From UBA10329 sp964500205 (GTDB lineage: Bacteria > Bacteroidota > Bacteroidia > UBA10329), in the NCBI GenBank assembly GCA_964500205.1, contig CAZCNS010000004.1, positions 248,001 through 312,000 on the forward strand: a stretch of 64,000 nucleotides of DNA, written 5' to 3'. The notes beneath the pieces are model-generated. The model was not told the origin of the DNA. It saw only the letters and a list, made by a program, of their open reading frames with translations, and did not search any database. Position 1 is the stretch's first letter. Every line of letters starts with the position of its first letter. The position numbers and the translations under genes were made by a program. This document shows, piece by piece, positions 22,991 through 31,382 of the stretch.

Positions 22991-24142
22991 CTACCCGTAT
23001 TTCACGTCATCGATGACCATCTTGGCTATGATCTCGCACATGATCTCGCTGGTGCCGCCACCGATCTGCCCGAGGCGGGTATCGCGGTAGAAGCGGGCCA
23101 TCGGGTAGTCCTCCATGAAGCCGTAACCCCCGAACATCTGCAGGCAGCCGGTTGCAACGCGGTCGGAGAGCTGCGTGGCGATGAGCTTAGCCATTGCGGC
23201 CTCCTTCACTACATAATCGCCCTTGGCGTGGCGATGGCAGATGTTGTGAACGAACTGCTTCTGCATCTCCACCTCGGCAGTCATCTGCACGAAGCGGTGG
23301 CGCAGTTCTTGGAACTTGGTCAGCGGCCGTCCGAACGCCTCGCGGTCACGCATGTAGGCGAGGGTCTGCCCCAGCGCATATTCTGCGGCAGCCACCGCGC
23401 CCACGGCCATGGCGATGCGCTCCAATGCGAATTTCTGCATGATGAAATAGAACCCGTGGCCCTCTTGGCCCATCAGCGCGGTTGAGTGCACACGCACATT
23501 ATCGAAGGCGATCTCGCCCGTGTCGGACGAACGCCAGCCGAGCTTATTCAGCTTGGTGGCAGTTATGCCGGGCGTGTCGCGGTCAATGACGAACATGCTG
23601 ATGCCGGCCGCCTTGGCAGAGGGGTCGGTCTTGGCGGCCACTACGAGAAAATCGCTCAGCACCCCGTTGGTGATGAAGGTCTTGCTGCCGTTGATGATGT
23701 AGTGATCGCCATCGCGCCTGGCGGTGGTGAGCATGGCTGCCACATCGCTGCCCCCGCCCGGCTCGGTGATGGCGAGGCAGCCGAACAGCTCGCCCGCTAT
23801 GCCCTTGCGGAGGTAGTGTTCCTTCTGCGCCTTTGTGCCCTCGTTGTCGAGGTGCGAGAGCGCGAGGTAGGCGTGTGCGCCCAATGCCGCGCCTGTGCCT
23901 GCCGAGTCGATGCGTGCCATCTCCTCCATGAAAATGACGGAGTAGAAGAAATCGAGGCCGAGGCCACCGTACCGCTCCGGATATGCGATGCCGAAATAGC
24001 CCATGTCCCCGAACTTCCGCCAGATATAGCGCGGCAGTTCGCCCTTCTCCTCCCATTCATCCACGAAAGGCACGACCTCCTTTTGAAGGAAATCGCGGAA
24101 GGATTGGCGAAACTGGTGGTGTTCTTCGGTGAAGTAGTTCAA
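22991..24142 (-). CDS. Acyl-CoA dehydrogenase, isovaleryl/long-chain type
   Basis: A 383-residue acyl-CoA dehydrogenase. Signatures: CLAITEPGGGSDVAAM (FAD-binding), GSKTFITNG, and C-terminal MFGGYGFMEDYPMARFYRDTRLGQI. The usual MCAD-type catalytic Glu (YEGT) is replaced (GGGTSEIM). Instead FALERIAMAVGA has Glu at the position used as base in isovaleryl-CoA and long-chain acyl-CoA dehydrogenases, so activity on isovaleryl-CoA is plausible given the carboxylase and hydratase genes upstream. Start appears to be TTG at 24142, from which the conserved N-terminus (NYFTEEHHQFRQSF) follows directly. Last gene of the minus-strand catabolic cluster; a REP-like element lies beyond its 3' end. Confidence 0.92.
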   Translation of the reverse strand: MNYFTEEHHQFRQSFRDFLQKEVVPFVDEWEEKGELPRYIWRKFGDMGYFGIAYPERYGGLGLDFFYSVIFMEEMARIDSAGTGAALGAHAYLALSHLDNEGTKAQKEHYLRKGIAGELFGCLAITEPGGGSDVAAMLTTARRDGDHYIINGSKTFITNGVLSDFLVVAAKTDPSAKAAGISMFVIDRDTPGITATKLNKLGWRSSDTGEIAFDNVRVHSTALMGQEGHGFYFIMQKFALERIAMAVGAVAAAEYALGQTLAYMRDREAFGRPLTKFQELRHRFVQMTAEVEMQKQFVHNICHRHAKGDYVVKEAAMAKLIATQLSDRVATGCLQMFGGYGFMEDYPMARFYRDTRLGQIGGGTSEIMCEIIAKMVIDDVKYG

Positions 24143-24167
24143 GGGATTATTGTTGATTGAACACTGA

Positions 24168-24383
24168 TTATTGATTATTCGCGGTGTCGCCCATCTCTGG
24201 GGAAGTTGACCTGTGATGCTTTTCCCGAAGGATTTCGGTCAATTCATCTTTCCAGCTCATTTCCCGGTTCAGTGCAAGTGAGCCATAAAGTTTCTTTACA
24301 TCGGGATGCAACGACTCCTCGAAGTGGTTCTTGTCCTTCGTTTTATCCTCTTGACTCAAGGCTTTTTTCTTTTCCCTTTCCAT
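24168..24383 (-). CDS. Hypothetical small charged protein
   Basis: ATG at 24383 gives 71 residues, very rich in Lys and Glu (MEREKKKALSQEDKTKDKNHF), with a later helical part (LYGSLALNREMSWKDELTEILREKHH). Not recognised. It overlaps the end of the preceding membrane-protein gene by 28 bases in another frame, and precedes the acyl-CoA dehydrogenase by 25 bases. The upstream extension of this frame to 24509 would lie entirely within the membrane-protein gene and is rejected. Expression is likely coupled to that gene, but no function can be proposed. Confidence 0.45.
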   Translation of the reverse strand: MEREKKKALSQEDKTKDKNHFEESLHPDVKKLYGSLALNREMSWKDELTEILREKHHRSTSPEMGDTANNQ

Positions 24384-24679
24384 TTTGACGACCCATTTTT
24401 TCGTCCACCAGGCAGGAAGAATTTTTCTTCGTCCCAAACTGTTGAAGTTGTTCTGAAAAAGAAGCTGAGAGCAATTGAAATCATACCCAGCCCAAAGACT
24501 CCCCACCAAGGGATGGATTGAGGTCTTCCCTCTCCGCCCCAGTAGGGTGTCCCTTCTTTCCCTCCAAAACTGAAACCAGTTGCAGAGGTCTCTGTGAGGA
24601 ACAGAGCTATGCCGATAATAATCAGCATTGCTGAAATTGTAGCTGAGACTGCGAAGGCCTGCTTTCCGAACCGACTCAT
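24356..24679 (-). CDS. Small two-helix membrane protein
   Basis: A 107-residue protein with hydrophobic helices at ~8-29 (AFAVSATISAMLIIIGIALFL) and ~55-75 (IPWWGVFGLGMISIALSFFF), separated by a Gly/Pro-rich loop, and a basic C-terminus. No family recognised. ATG 24679 lies nine bases after the BKACE stop, so it is part of the catabolic operon by position only. It overlaps the next small gene by 28 bases. The two small genes are more AT-rich than the enzyme genes around them, so they may be a later insertion. Confidence 0.6.
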   Translation of the reverse strand: MSRFGKQAFAVSATISAMLIIIGIALFLTETSATGFSFGGKEGTPYWGGEGRPQSIPWWGVFGLGMISIALSFFFRTTSTVWDEEKFFLPGGRKNGSSKWKGKRKKP

Positions 24680-24688
24680 TTTTGCACG

Positions 24689-25546
24689 TTATCTCAACGG
24701 AATCTTCATGATCTCCCTTGCCTCCGCGATGGTGGCGACCTCCTGTCCCAACATCCGGGTCAGTTTGGCGGCTGCCGCGATGAGTTCTCCATTGCTCTTG
24801 GCCATCTCGCCTTCGGGCAAATAGAAGTTGTCCTCCAGTCCCGCGCGAATATTACCGCCCAGTGTGATGGCCACTGCCATGCTGGCCCACTGCTTGCGCC
24901 CGATGCCGATCACCTGCCAGTCCGACCCTTCGGGCACACTGCGGCTCTGGTGCAATATGTTGGCCGTGCTATGCGGAATGCCGCCCAGCACGCCCATCAC
25001 GAAACTGAAGTTGTACGGAGCTTCCAACAGCCCCATGTCGATGAGCGGCATGGCGTTGTTGATGTGCCCGTTGTCGAACACCTCCATCTCGGGGCGAGTT
25101 CCCACCTCCTTCATCTTCTCCAGATAGAAGATGATCTCGTGGAACGGATTGGCGAACACGAAATCGTGGTAGAAACGCTTGTCCTTGGCCGAGTAGATAC
25201 CATAGTTCATGCTGCCCATGTTCAGGGCCGCGATGTCGGGTTTCAACGCTGTAATGTGGTGGATACGCTCCTCCTTGCTCAGGTTGATGGCCCCGGTGCT
25301 GTAATTGATCATCACATCGGGGTTGCGTTTCTTCACCTCCTCGTGGATTCGGGCGTAGGTCTCGACATCATACGCAGGTGAACCATCGTCATTGCGGGCA
25401 TGGATGTGCAGGATGCTGGCTCCAGCCTCCACCGCCCTGCGGCCTTCCTCGGCTATCTCTTCGGGGGTGTAAGGAATGTAAGGGCACTGCCTCCTGTTGG
25501 CAAGCACGCCTGTGAGCGATGCGGAGATGATGATTTTCTTGGCCAT
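24689..25546 (-). CDS. BKACE family (DUF849) beta-keto acid cleavage enzyme
   Basis: A 285-residue TIM-barrel enzyme of the BKACE family (3-keto-5-aminohexanoate cleavage enzyme-like), which condenses a beta-keto acid with acetyl-CoA to give acetoacetate and a new CoA ester, using zinc. Motifs: IIISASLTGVLANR at the N-terminus, GASILHIHARNDDGSP with the metal-binding HIH, MINYSTGA, and EVFDNGHINNAM. Size is normal. It sits in an operon resembling leucine degradation at a place where an HMG-CoA lyase might be expected; none is seen in the window. The true substrate is unknown. Confidence 0.9.
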   Translation of the reverse strand: MAKKIIISASLTGVLANRRQCPYIPYTPEEIAEEGRRAVEAGASILHIHARNDDGSPAYDVETYARIHEEVKKRNPDVMINYSTGAINLSKEERIHHITALKPDIAALNMGSMNYGIYSAKDKRFYHDFVFANPFHEIIFYLEKMKEVGTRPEMEVFDNGHINNAMPLIDMGLLEAPYNFSFVMGVLGGIPHSTANILHQSRSVPEGSDWQVIGIGRKQWASMAVAITLGGNIRAGLEDNFYLPEGEMAKSNGELIAAAAKLTRMLGQEVATIAEAREIMKIPLR

Positions 25547-25703
25547 TTCTTTATTGTTTAAGGTTTATTGTTTCACAATGAGCTCGCTAAAGCTCGGTTA
25601 AGATTCAATGTTTAAGGTTGCTTCTAAAGAGTGACGGGAGGCGCGGGACAATTGAGGCATTTCTGTCCTCATTCGCTAATCGGCCCATTTGCTAATTATC
25701 AAA

Positions 25704-26519
25704 TTATTCTCCCGTCCATTTTGGTGCGCGTTTCTCCCGGAAGGCCATGATGCCCTCCTGTGCGTCCTTGGTCTGCACGGTCTTCATCAACATGCCGACA
25801 AGGTACTGATGGTTCTGTTTGGCCTCCTCACCACGCAGATGCGCGTAAGCCTCCAGCCCCATACGGATGGCCGAAGGTGAATTGGCGAGAATTTCCTGCA
25901 ACAGTGTGCTTACCACGTCTGCCGCTCTGCCTTTTGGGGCTATGTGTGTGACGAGGCCCAGTTCTGCCGCCACAGTGGCATCCAGTTCGTTGCCTCTGAT
26001 GCACCAGTCGATGACCTTGCGGGCAGGCATCACCTCCATCATGCTGGCCATCACCTGAAATGGGAACAGCCCGCGCTTCACCTCAGGAAGCCCGAAATGC
26101 ACCTGCTCCTCCGCCACCACATGCGTGCAGCCGCACAGCAGCAGGAACGCCCCCGCGAAGGCGTTGCCCTCCACCTGCGCTATGCACGGGCGGTGCAACG
26201 TGCGGAACACCTCGCCCAACAGTATCTCCCCATTGGCTTTCGGTACGGTGGAGTTGGTCTCCTCTCCTCCACCCATGAATGCCTTGAGGTCGGCACCCGC
26301 GCAGAACACATCGCCATTGGCCTTGATAACCACCGCCCAAACACTTTTGCTCTGGCTGGCGTAGGCCATCGCGAAGGCGATCTCGTTCGCCATCACAGGG
26401 TGCAGCGCATTCTTCTTATCAGGCCTGTTAAGCGTAAGGGTCAGCACATGGTCACGCTCCTCCACTTCGAGGAAGGCGAAGGTCTTGTCTGTGAGGGTGA
26501 GGTCTTGTGGGTTGAACAT
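25704..26519 (-). CDS. Enoyl-CoA hydratase/isomerase family protein
   Basis: A 271-residue crotonase-fold enzyme. NRPDKKNALHPVM and VFCAGADLKAF are the first crotonase signatures and oxyanion-hole region. QVEGNAFAGAFLLLCGC carries the second oxyanion-hole Gly region. HFGLPEVKRGLFPF follows; the catalytic Glu expected there is present in the LPEV motif. C-terminal helices are complete. In context it is a good candidate for methylglutaconyl-CoA hydratase (LiuC-like) in leucine degradation. It is preceded by a 157-base spacer on its 3' side and by the YhcG nuclease gene 23 bases upstream. Confidence 0.9.
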   Translation of the reverse strand: MFNPQDLTLTDKTFAFLEVEERDHVLTLTLNRPDKKNALHPVMANEIAFAMAYASQSKSVWAVVIKANGDVFCAGADLKAFMGGGEETNSTVPKANGEILLGEVFRTLHRPCIAQVEGNAFAGAFLLLCGCTHVVAEEQVHFGLPEVKRGLFPFQVMASMMEVMPARKVIDWCIRGNELDATVAAELGLVTHIAPKGRAADVVSTLLQEILANSPSAIRMGLEAYAHLRGEEAKQNHQYLVGMLMKTVQTKDAQEGIMAFREKRAPKWTGE

Positions 26520-26542
26520 GGGGGTTAGAATTTCTGTTTTGG

Positions 26543-27580
26543 TCAGTTATCCAGTGAGCTTTGCAACTCCTCCTCAATCTGCTCGATGGTGGGTAGTGAA
26601 GGTTGCAGGTCTTTACTTACGGCCTTGCTCAATTCGTACTCCGCAATTCCGATAGGTTGTGACAGTCCGCGGAGCGCGTATTCGGCCACAATTTTTGAGC
26701 GCGACCGACAAAGCAGAATCCCTATGGTCGGATTGTCACTCACGTCCTTCATGAGGTCGTCCACAGCAGATAGGTAGAAGTTCATTTTTCCTGCGAATTC
26801 CGGCTTGAACTCGACCGCTTTCAACTCAATCACAACGTAACATTTGAGCTTGATATGGTAGAAGAGCAGGTCGATGCGATAATCGACTCCATCCACCTTG
26901 ATGGGCACTTGTCTTCCAACAAATGAGAATCCCGTGCCCAGTTCAAGCAGAAAGGAGGTGATGTGTGAGACAAGTTGGCTTTCTATATCCTTTTCCGAGA
27001 CTTTCTCCCGAAGTTCGATAAAGTCAAGTTTGTAAGGATCCTTGAGAGTTTCGACTGCCAGATCGGAGTGAGGTTCGGGCAACGTCTCGTTGAAATTGTT
27101 TATCGCCTTGTTCTGCCGTGAAAAGAGTTCTCCCTCAATTTGATGGGTCAGTACGCTCCGAGACCAGCTGTTCTCCACTGTTTTGCGGCAGTAGAAAAGT
27201 GCTTCCTCCAATGATTGCACTTTCGAGATGATGAGGACATTGTGTCCCCACGGAATTTGTCCAACAAGCTGTTGGACTTTTTCAGTTTCAAGATTGGACG
27301 ATTGGTAGAACTCGTACCATTTCCTCATTGAGAAAAGGTTGGTTCTTGAAAACCCTTGCTGCTCTGGGAATTCGGTCCTCAGGTCTCTGGCAAGCTTTTC
27401 CATCACGGCCGTTCCCCAGTCCGCCTGCTCTGCTTTCTCTGCTAAGAACTTACCGATTTCCCAGTAGAGCGACAGAAGCTCACGGTTCACAGCGACAGCC
27501 GCCCTGAGCTGGGCCGAACCGATCTTCTTCTTCAGTTCGACCAGCCAAGCGGTATATTGTGCCGAGTTCAACGTATTCAT
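26543..27580 (-). CDS. YhcG-type PDDEXK nuclease domain protein (DUF1016)
   Basis: A 345-residue protein. The N-terminal part (SAQLRAAVAVNRELLSLYWEIGKFLAEK, then FSRTNLFSMRKWYEFY) is the helical DUF1016_N region. The C-terminal part has the PDDEXK core, DYRIDLLFYHIKLKCYVVIELKA (Asp...Glu-x-Lys), followed by PEFAGKMNFYLSAVDDL. Family members are putative DNA nucleases often found on mobile or defence islands. This gene is tightly placed inside a catabolic operon, 31 bases after the biotin carboxylase gene and 23 bases before the hydratase gene, without any visible inverted repeats. No partner methylase or helicase is next to it. Confidence 0.9.
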   Translation of the reverse strand: MNTLNSAQYTAWLVELKKKIGSAQLRAAVAVNRELLSLYWEIGKFLAEKAEQADWGTAVMEKLARDLRTEFPEQQGFSRTNLFSMRKWYEFYQSSNLETEKVQQLVGQIPWGHNVLIISKVQSLEEALFYCRKTVENSWSRSVLTHQIEGELFSRQNKAINNFNETLPEPHSDLAVETLKDPYKLDFIELREKVSEKDIESQLVSHITSFLLELGTGFSFVGRQVPIKVDGVDYRIDLLFYHIKLKCYVVIELKAVEFKPEFAGKMNFYLSAVDDLMKDVSDNPTIGILLCRSRSKIVAEYALRGLSQPIGIAEYELSKAVSKDLQPSLPTIEQIEEELQSSLDN

Positions 27581-27611
27581 CGTTGTGTTTTCTTCTGAGG
27601 CAATATCTACA

Positions 27612-29582
27612 TCACTCCGCTTCCAACTTCAGAAGCAACAACCCCGCCTCCACGAACTGCCCTGCCTCCACGTAAACATCCTCCACCGTGCCGTCCTCCT
27701 CGGCACAGATGGTGTTCTCCATTTTCATGGATGAGAGCACGACCAGCCCCTGACCGTTGGTGACGGCATCGCCCTTGGCGACCAGCACCTTCACCACCTG
27801 ACCAGGCATGGGCGAGGCATAGCCGCCCGCCACCTTTTCAGGTTCCTTCATCGGGAAACGCTCCTTCTGTGTCAGTTTGAGTGAGCCGAGCTGCGCGTTG
27901 CGCAGGAAGAAATCGTTGCCGCTCTGCGCAAGGTGGAACTCCTGCTGCACACCGTCCACATCGAGGCGGATGGTGGAAGCCGTGCAGGAGAGCACACGCA
28001 CTGCGGAATCGGTTCCGTTCACCGTGAAATGAAGCGTGCAGCGTTCGTTGCGATAGCTCAACGACACATCTTCCCCCCCGGTGACGTAGGTCTCCTGCTG
28101 CCCCATGGAAAAGCTGTTGCGCCAGCCCGATGGCAGGTGGCGCAGGGTGGTGCGCTGCATCTCACGCCCGTGCCATTGATGGGCGGTGGCTACTATGGAC
28201 ATCAGTTGCACCGTCTCTGCATCAGCCGCGGGCAGTTCCAGCTTTGCGTGCTTGAGGAAATGTGTGTCATAATTCCCAGCCTGGAAATCCTCGTGTTGAA
28301 GCAGCCTCACCAGGAAATCCTGATTGGTGGTGAGGCCGAGGCAACGGAGGTTACGGAGCGTATAGAGCATCCTGCGCTGGGCCTCTGCACGGTCACTGCC
28401 GCGGGCGATGAGCTTGGCGATCATCGGGTCGTAGTGGATGCTGATCTCCGAGCCTGTCTCCACGCCCGTCTCCAAGCGCAGGCCCTCCATCGGTGGCACA
28501 TGCCAGTCGAGGATGGTGCCTGTGGCAGGGACGAAATCCTTGTCGGCATCTTCGGCATAGAGCCGCACCTCGATGGCGTAGCCGTTGGCCTTCACATCCT
28601 CCTGACTCATAATCAGGGGGCGACCCTCGGCCGAGGCGATTTGCATGGCAACGAGGTCGAGGCCCGTGATTTCCTCCGTCACAGGATGCTCCACTTGCAG
28701 GCGGGTGTTCACCTCGAGGAAGAAGAACTCGCCCGTTTCGGTGAGGATGAACTCCACCGTGCCAGCGTTGTCGTAGTTCAGCGATTTGGCGGCACGGACA
28801 GCGGCCTCGCCCATCTTCTCGCGGGTCTCCTCGGTGAGGGCGGGCGATGGGCTTTCCTCCACAATCTTCTGGTACCTGCGCTGGATGCTGCACTCGCGCT
28901 CCAGCAGGTGGATGGCATTGCCGTGCCTGTCCCCGAAAATCTGGAACTCCACATGGCGGGCCGAGGGGAAATACCGCTCAATGATAAGCTCGTCATTACC
29001 GAAACTGGCCTTGCCCTCGCGCTTGGCACCGTCAATGGCAGCCTCCAATTCCTTCTCCTCATTGACGATGCGCATGCCCTTGCCGCCACCGCCCGCAGCG
29101 GCCTTCAACAGTAGTGGGAATCCGACCTTTTTCGCCTCCGAGATCAATGTCTCCGTGCTCTGGTCTGCGCCCTGATAGCCTGGTATGACGGGCACACCGT
29201 GTTTCATCATCAGCCGCTTGGCCTCCGACTTGCTGCCCATCGCGTCAATGGCATCGGGGTTGGGGCCGATGAAGATGAGACCTGCCTCGGCCACGGCACG
29301 GGCGAACGCAGCATTCTCCGAGAGGAAACCATAGCCGGGGTGGATGGCATCCGCGCCTGATCGCTTCGCAGCATCCAGCAGCTTTTCCACATTCAGATAG
29401 GAATCGGCCAGCACGTTGCCCCCGATGTGCAACGCGACATCGGCCATGCGGACGAACGGTGCGTTGACATCAGCATCGGCATACACCGCCACCGAGCGGA
29501 TGCCCAGTTTCTGACAGGTGCGGATGATGCGGCAGGCGATCTCGCCACGGTTGGCGATGAGGATGGTTTGTATTGAGCTCAT
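27612..29582 (-). CDS. Acyl-CoA carboxylase alpha subunit (methylcrotonyl-CoA carboxylase-like)
   Basis: A 656-residue biotin enzyme subunit. Domains in order: biotin carboxylase N-terminal (ILIANRGEIACRIIRTC), ATP-grasp (KAAAGGGGKGMRIV glycine loop near 160; FFLEVNTRLQVEHPVTE near 290), biotin carboxylase C-terminal (~335-440), a linker domain (~450-575), and the biotinyl domain with VVLSSMKMENTICAE carrying the biotinylated Lys. Length and domain set match 3-methylcrotonyl- or propionyl-CoA carboxylase alpha. With the adjacent beta subunit it carboxylates an acyl-CoA using bicarbonate and ATP. Leucine degradation is inferred from the isovaleryl-type dehydrogenase and hydratase downstream. 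Confidence 0.93.
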   Translation of the reverse strand: MSSIQTILIANRGEIACRIIRTCQKLGIRSVAVYADADVNAPFVRMADVALHIGGNVLADSYLNVEKLLDAAKRSGADAIHPGYGFLSENAAFARAVAEAGLIFIGPNPDAIDAMGSKSEAKRLMMKHGVPVIPGYQGADQSTETLISEAKKVGFPLLLKAAAGGGGKGMRIVNEEKELEAAIDGAKREGKASFGNDELIIERYFPSARHVEFQIFGDRHGNAIHLLERECSIQRRYQKIVEESPSPALTEETREKMGEAAVRAAKSLNYDNAGTVEFILTETGEFFFLEVNTRLQVEHPVTEEITGLDLVAMQIASAEGRPLIMSQEDVKANGYAIEVRLYAEDADKDFVPATGTILDWHVPPMEGLRLETGVETGSEISIHYDPMIAKLIARGSDRAEAQRRMLYTLRNLRCLGLTTNQDFLVRLLQHEDFQAGNYDTHFLKHAKLELPAADAETVQLMSIVATAHQWHGREMQRTTLRHLPSGWRNSFSMGQQETYVTGGEDVSLSYRNERCTLHFTVNGTDSAVRVLSCTASTIRLDVDGVQQEFHLAQSGNDFFLRNAQLGSLKLTQKERFPMKEPEKVAGGYASPMPGQVVKVLVAKGDAVTNGQGLVVLSSMKMENTICAEEDGTVEDVYVEAGQFVEAGLLLLKLEAE

Positions 29583-29612
29583 TTTCAGCTTATCAGGTTT
29601 TCAGCTTATCAG
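29582..29612. repeat. Short tandem direct repeat in the carboxylase intergenic spacer
   Basis: TTTTCAGCTTATCAG occurs at 29582-29596 and again at 29598-29612, a 16-base period just upstream of the alpha-subunit ATG. It may reflect slipped replication; no function is evident. Confidence 0.6.
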
Positions 29613-29672
29613 CAGGTCAGCATGACGGTGCTGGATTACCCCACTATTTTCCATTTTCTCTATTCCCATTTT

Positions 29673-31271
29673 CTACATCCTGAACACCCCATAACTCTCC
29701 GCCCCTTTGATGGGCACGTTGTGTACCACCGCGAGGGCAAAACCGAGGTGGTTGCGGGTCTCGCGCGGGTCGATGATGCCATCGTCCCACTGGTTGCCTG
29801 TGGCGAACCACACATCCGATTCCTTGCCTGCCTCGTTGATCATGTGCTGGCGCAGCATGGCGGCTTGTGCCTCATCGTAAGGCAGTCCTGCCTTGGCCGC
29901 TGCCTCGCGCTGGATGATCTCCATCACACCCGCCAACTGCTCAGGCCCCATCACAGCTATCCTCGAATTCGGGTACGAGAACAGGAACCTCGGCTGGTAC
30001 GCCTGCCCGTTCATGGCATAGTTGCCCGCCCCGTAGCTCGCGCCCATCATGATAGTGATGCTCGGCACCTCGCTGTTGCTTACTGCGTTGATGAGTTTCG
30101 CCCCGTGCTTGATTATGCCGCCCTGCTCGTAGTCCTTGCCCACCATGAAACCCGTGATGTTCTGGAAGAAGAGCAGCGGGGTGTCGTTGCGGTTGCAGAG
30201 CTGGATGAAATGCGCGCCCTTGTTGGCCTCCTCGCTGAAAAGCACCCCGTTGTTGGCGATGATGCCCACCTTGTAACCGTGTATCTCAGCCCAACCGCAC
30301 ACCAGCTTGTCGCCCCATTCGGGCTTGAAGGGCGTGAACCGCGAACCATCGACCACGCGGGCGATCACCTCGCGCATGTCGAAGGGTGACTTGATGTCGG
30401 GCGAAAGAATTCCGAGCAGTTCCTCAGCATCATACATGGGCGCATCGACCCTCGCGGGCGGGGTGAAATGCGTTCTCGAGTGCTTCAAAGTCGCCACGAT
30501 CTCCCGAGCGATGCGAATGCCGTCCAGCTCGTCCTCGGCCAGGTAGTCGCTCACACCAGATATGCGGCTGTGCATCTCGGCACCGCCCAGCGTCTCATCG
30601 TCCACAATCTCGTTGGTGGCCATTTTTACGAGCGGTGGACCCGCGAGGAACACCTTCGCCTTCTGTTTCACGAAGATGGAATAGTCGCTCATGCCAGGGA
30701 TGTAGGCCCCGCCCGCAGTGGCATTGCCGAACACCACCGAGATGGTCGGGATGCCGTCCTTGCTCCTGCGCGTTATCTCGCGGAAGCTGATGCCGCCCTG
30801 ATTGAAGATGCGCGCCTGTTCGGGCAGGTTGGCCCCCGCGCTCTCCACGAGGTTCACCACGGGCAGCCCGTTCTCAGCCGCTATCTGGCCCAATCGTAGA
30901 CTCTTCTGCAACGTGGCATAGTCGATGGCCCCGCCCTTGTTGGTGCCCACGTTGCTTATGACCATCACGAGTCTGCCGCACACCAGCCCGATGCCCCCGA
31001 CCACCGTGCCGCCCGGGCCGAAGCCCTTGCCGCCTAGCCCCGCCAACGGCAGCAGTTCGAGGAACGGGCTGTCCTTGTCAAGGAGTAGTTCAAGTCTTTC
31101 TCGTGCAAGCAAATTGCCTCGTTCCTTTGCGCGGGCAACATGTTTATCAGTGCCTTGACTTCGGCCTTCGGCCATTTTCTCATTCAATTTCTCGATGTGG
31201 GCCAACATGCCCTCGCGGTTCTGCTTGAACTGCTCGGTGTTGTGGTTGAGGGTGGTGCGGATGGGTTGCAT
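29673..31271 (-). CDS. Acyl-CoA carboxylase beta subunit (methylcrotonyl-CoA carboxylase-like)
   Basis: A 532-residue carboxyltransferase. The N-terminal half has ARERLELLLDKDSPFLEL, VVNLVESAGANLPEQ and VVFGNATAGGAYIPGMSDY, where the carboxyltransferase oxyanion Gly residues lie. The C-terminal half has NITGFMVGKDYEQGGIIKHGAKLINAVS and MMGASYGAGNYAMNGQAY. Length (~530) and the VESAGANLPEQ...GPPLVKMAT block fit methylcrotonyl-CoA carboxylase beta better than the shorter propionyl-CoA type. It is the first gene of the minus-strand catabolic cluster, preceded by a TetR gene on the same strand 111 bases upstream. Confidence 0.93.
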   Translation of the reverse strand: MQPIRTTLNHNTEQFKQNREGMLAHIEKLNEKMAEGRSQGTDKHVARAKERGNLLARERLELLLDKDSPFLELLPLAGLGGKGFGPGGTVVGGIGLVCGRLVMVISNVGTNKGGAIDYATLQKSLRLGQIAAENGLPVVNLVESAGANLPEQARIFNQGGISFREITRRSKDGIPTISVVFGNATAGGAYIPGMSDYSIFVKQKAKVFLAGPPLVKMATNEIVDDETLGGAEMHSRISGVSDYLAEDELDGIRIAREIVATLKHSRTHFTPPARVDAPMYDAEELLGILSPDIKSPFDMREVIARVVDGSRFTPFKPEWGDKLVCGWAEIHGYKVGIIANNGVLFSEEANKGAHFIQLCNRNDTPLLFFQNITGFMVGKDYEQGGIIKHGAKLINAVSNSEVPSITIMMGASYGAGNYAMNGQAYQPRFLFSYPNSRIAVMGPEQLAGVMEIIQREAAAKAGLPYDEAQAAMLRQHMINEAGKESDVWFATGNQWDDGIIDPRETRNHLGFALAVVHNVPIKGAESYGVFRM

Positions 31272-31382
31272 GTCAATTGGCGAATGAGGTGATTAGCGAA
31301 TTAGCGAATGGTAGGGAGAGGCCATGAAACCGTGAATTCGTGTTGGTATTCCCACTCTTTTCCAAACCTTAAATATGGAACC

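Noticed and set aside
25547..25703. Regulatory element or gene in the BKACE/hydratase spacer
   Set aside because: Only short imperfect AT-rich repeats (CTAATC, GCTAATT) are seen; nothing that supports a specific call.
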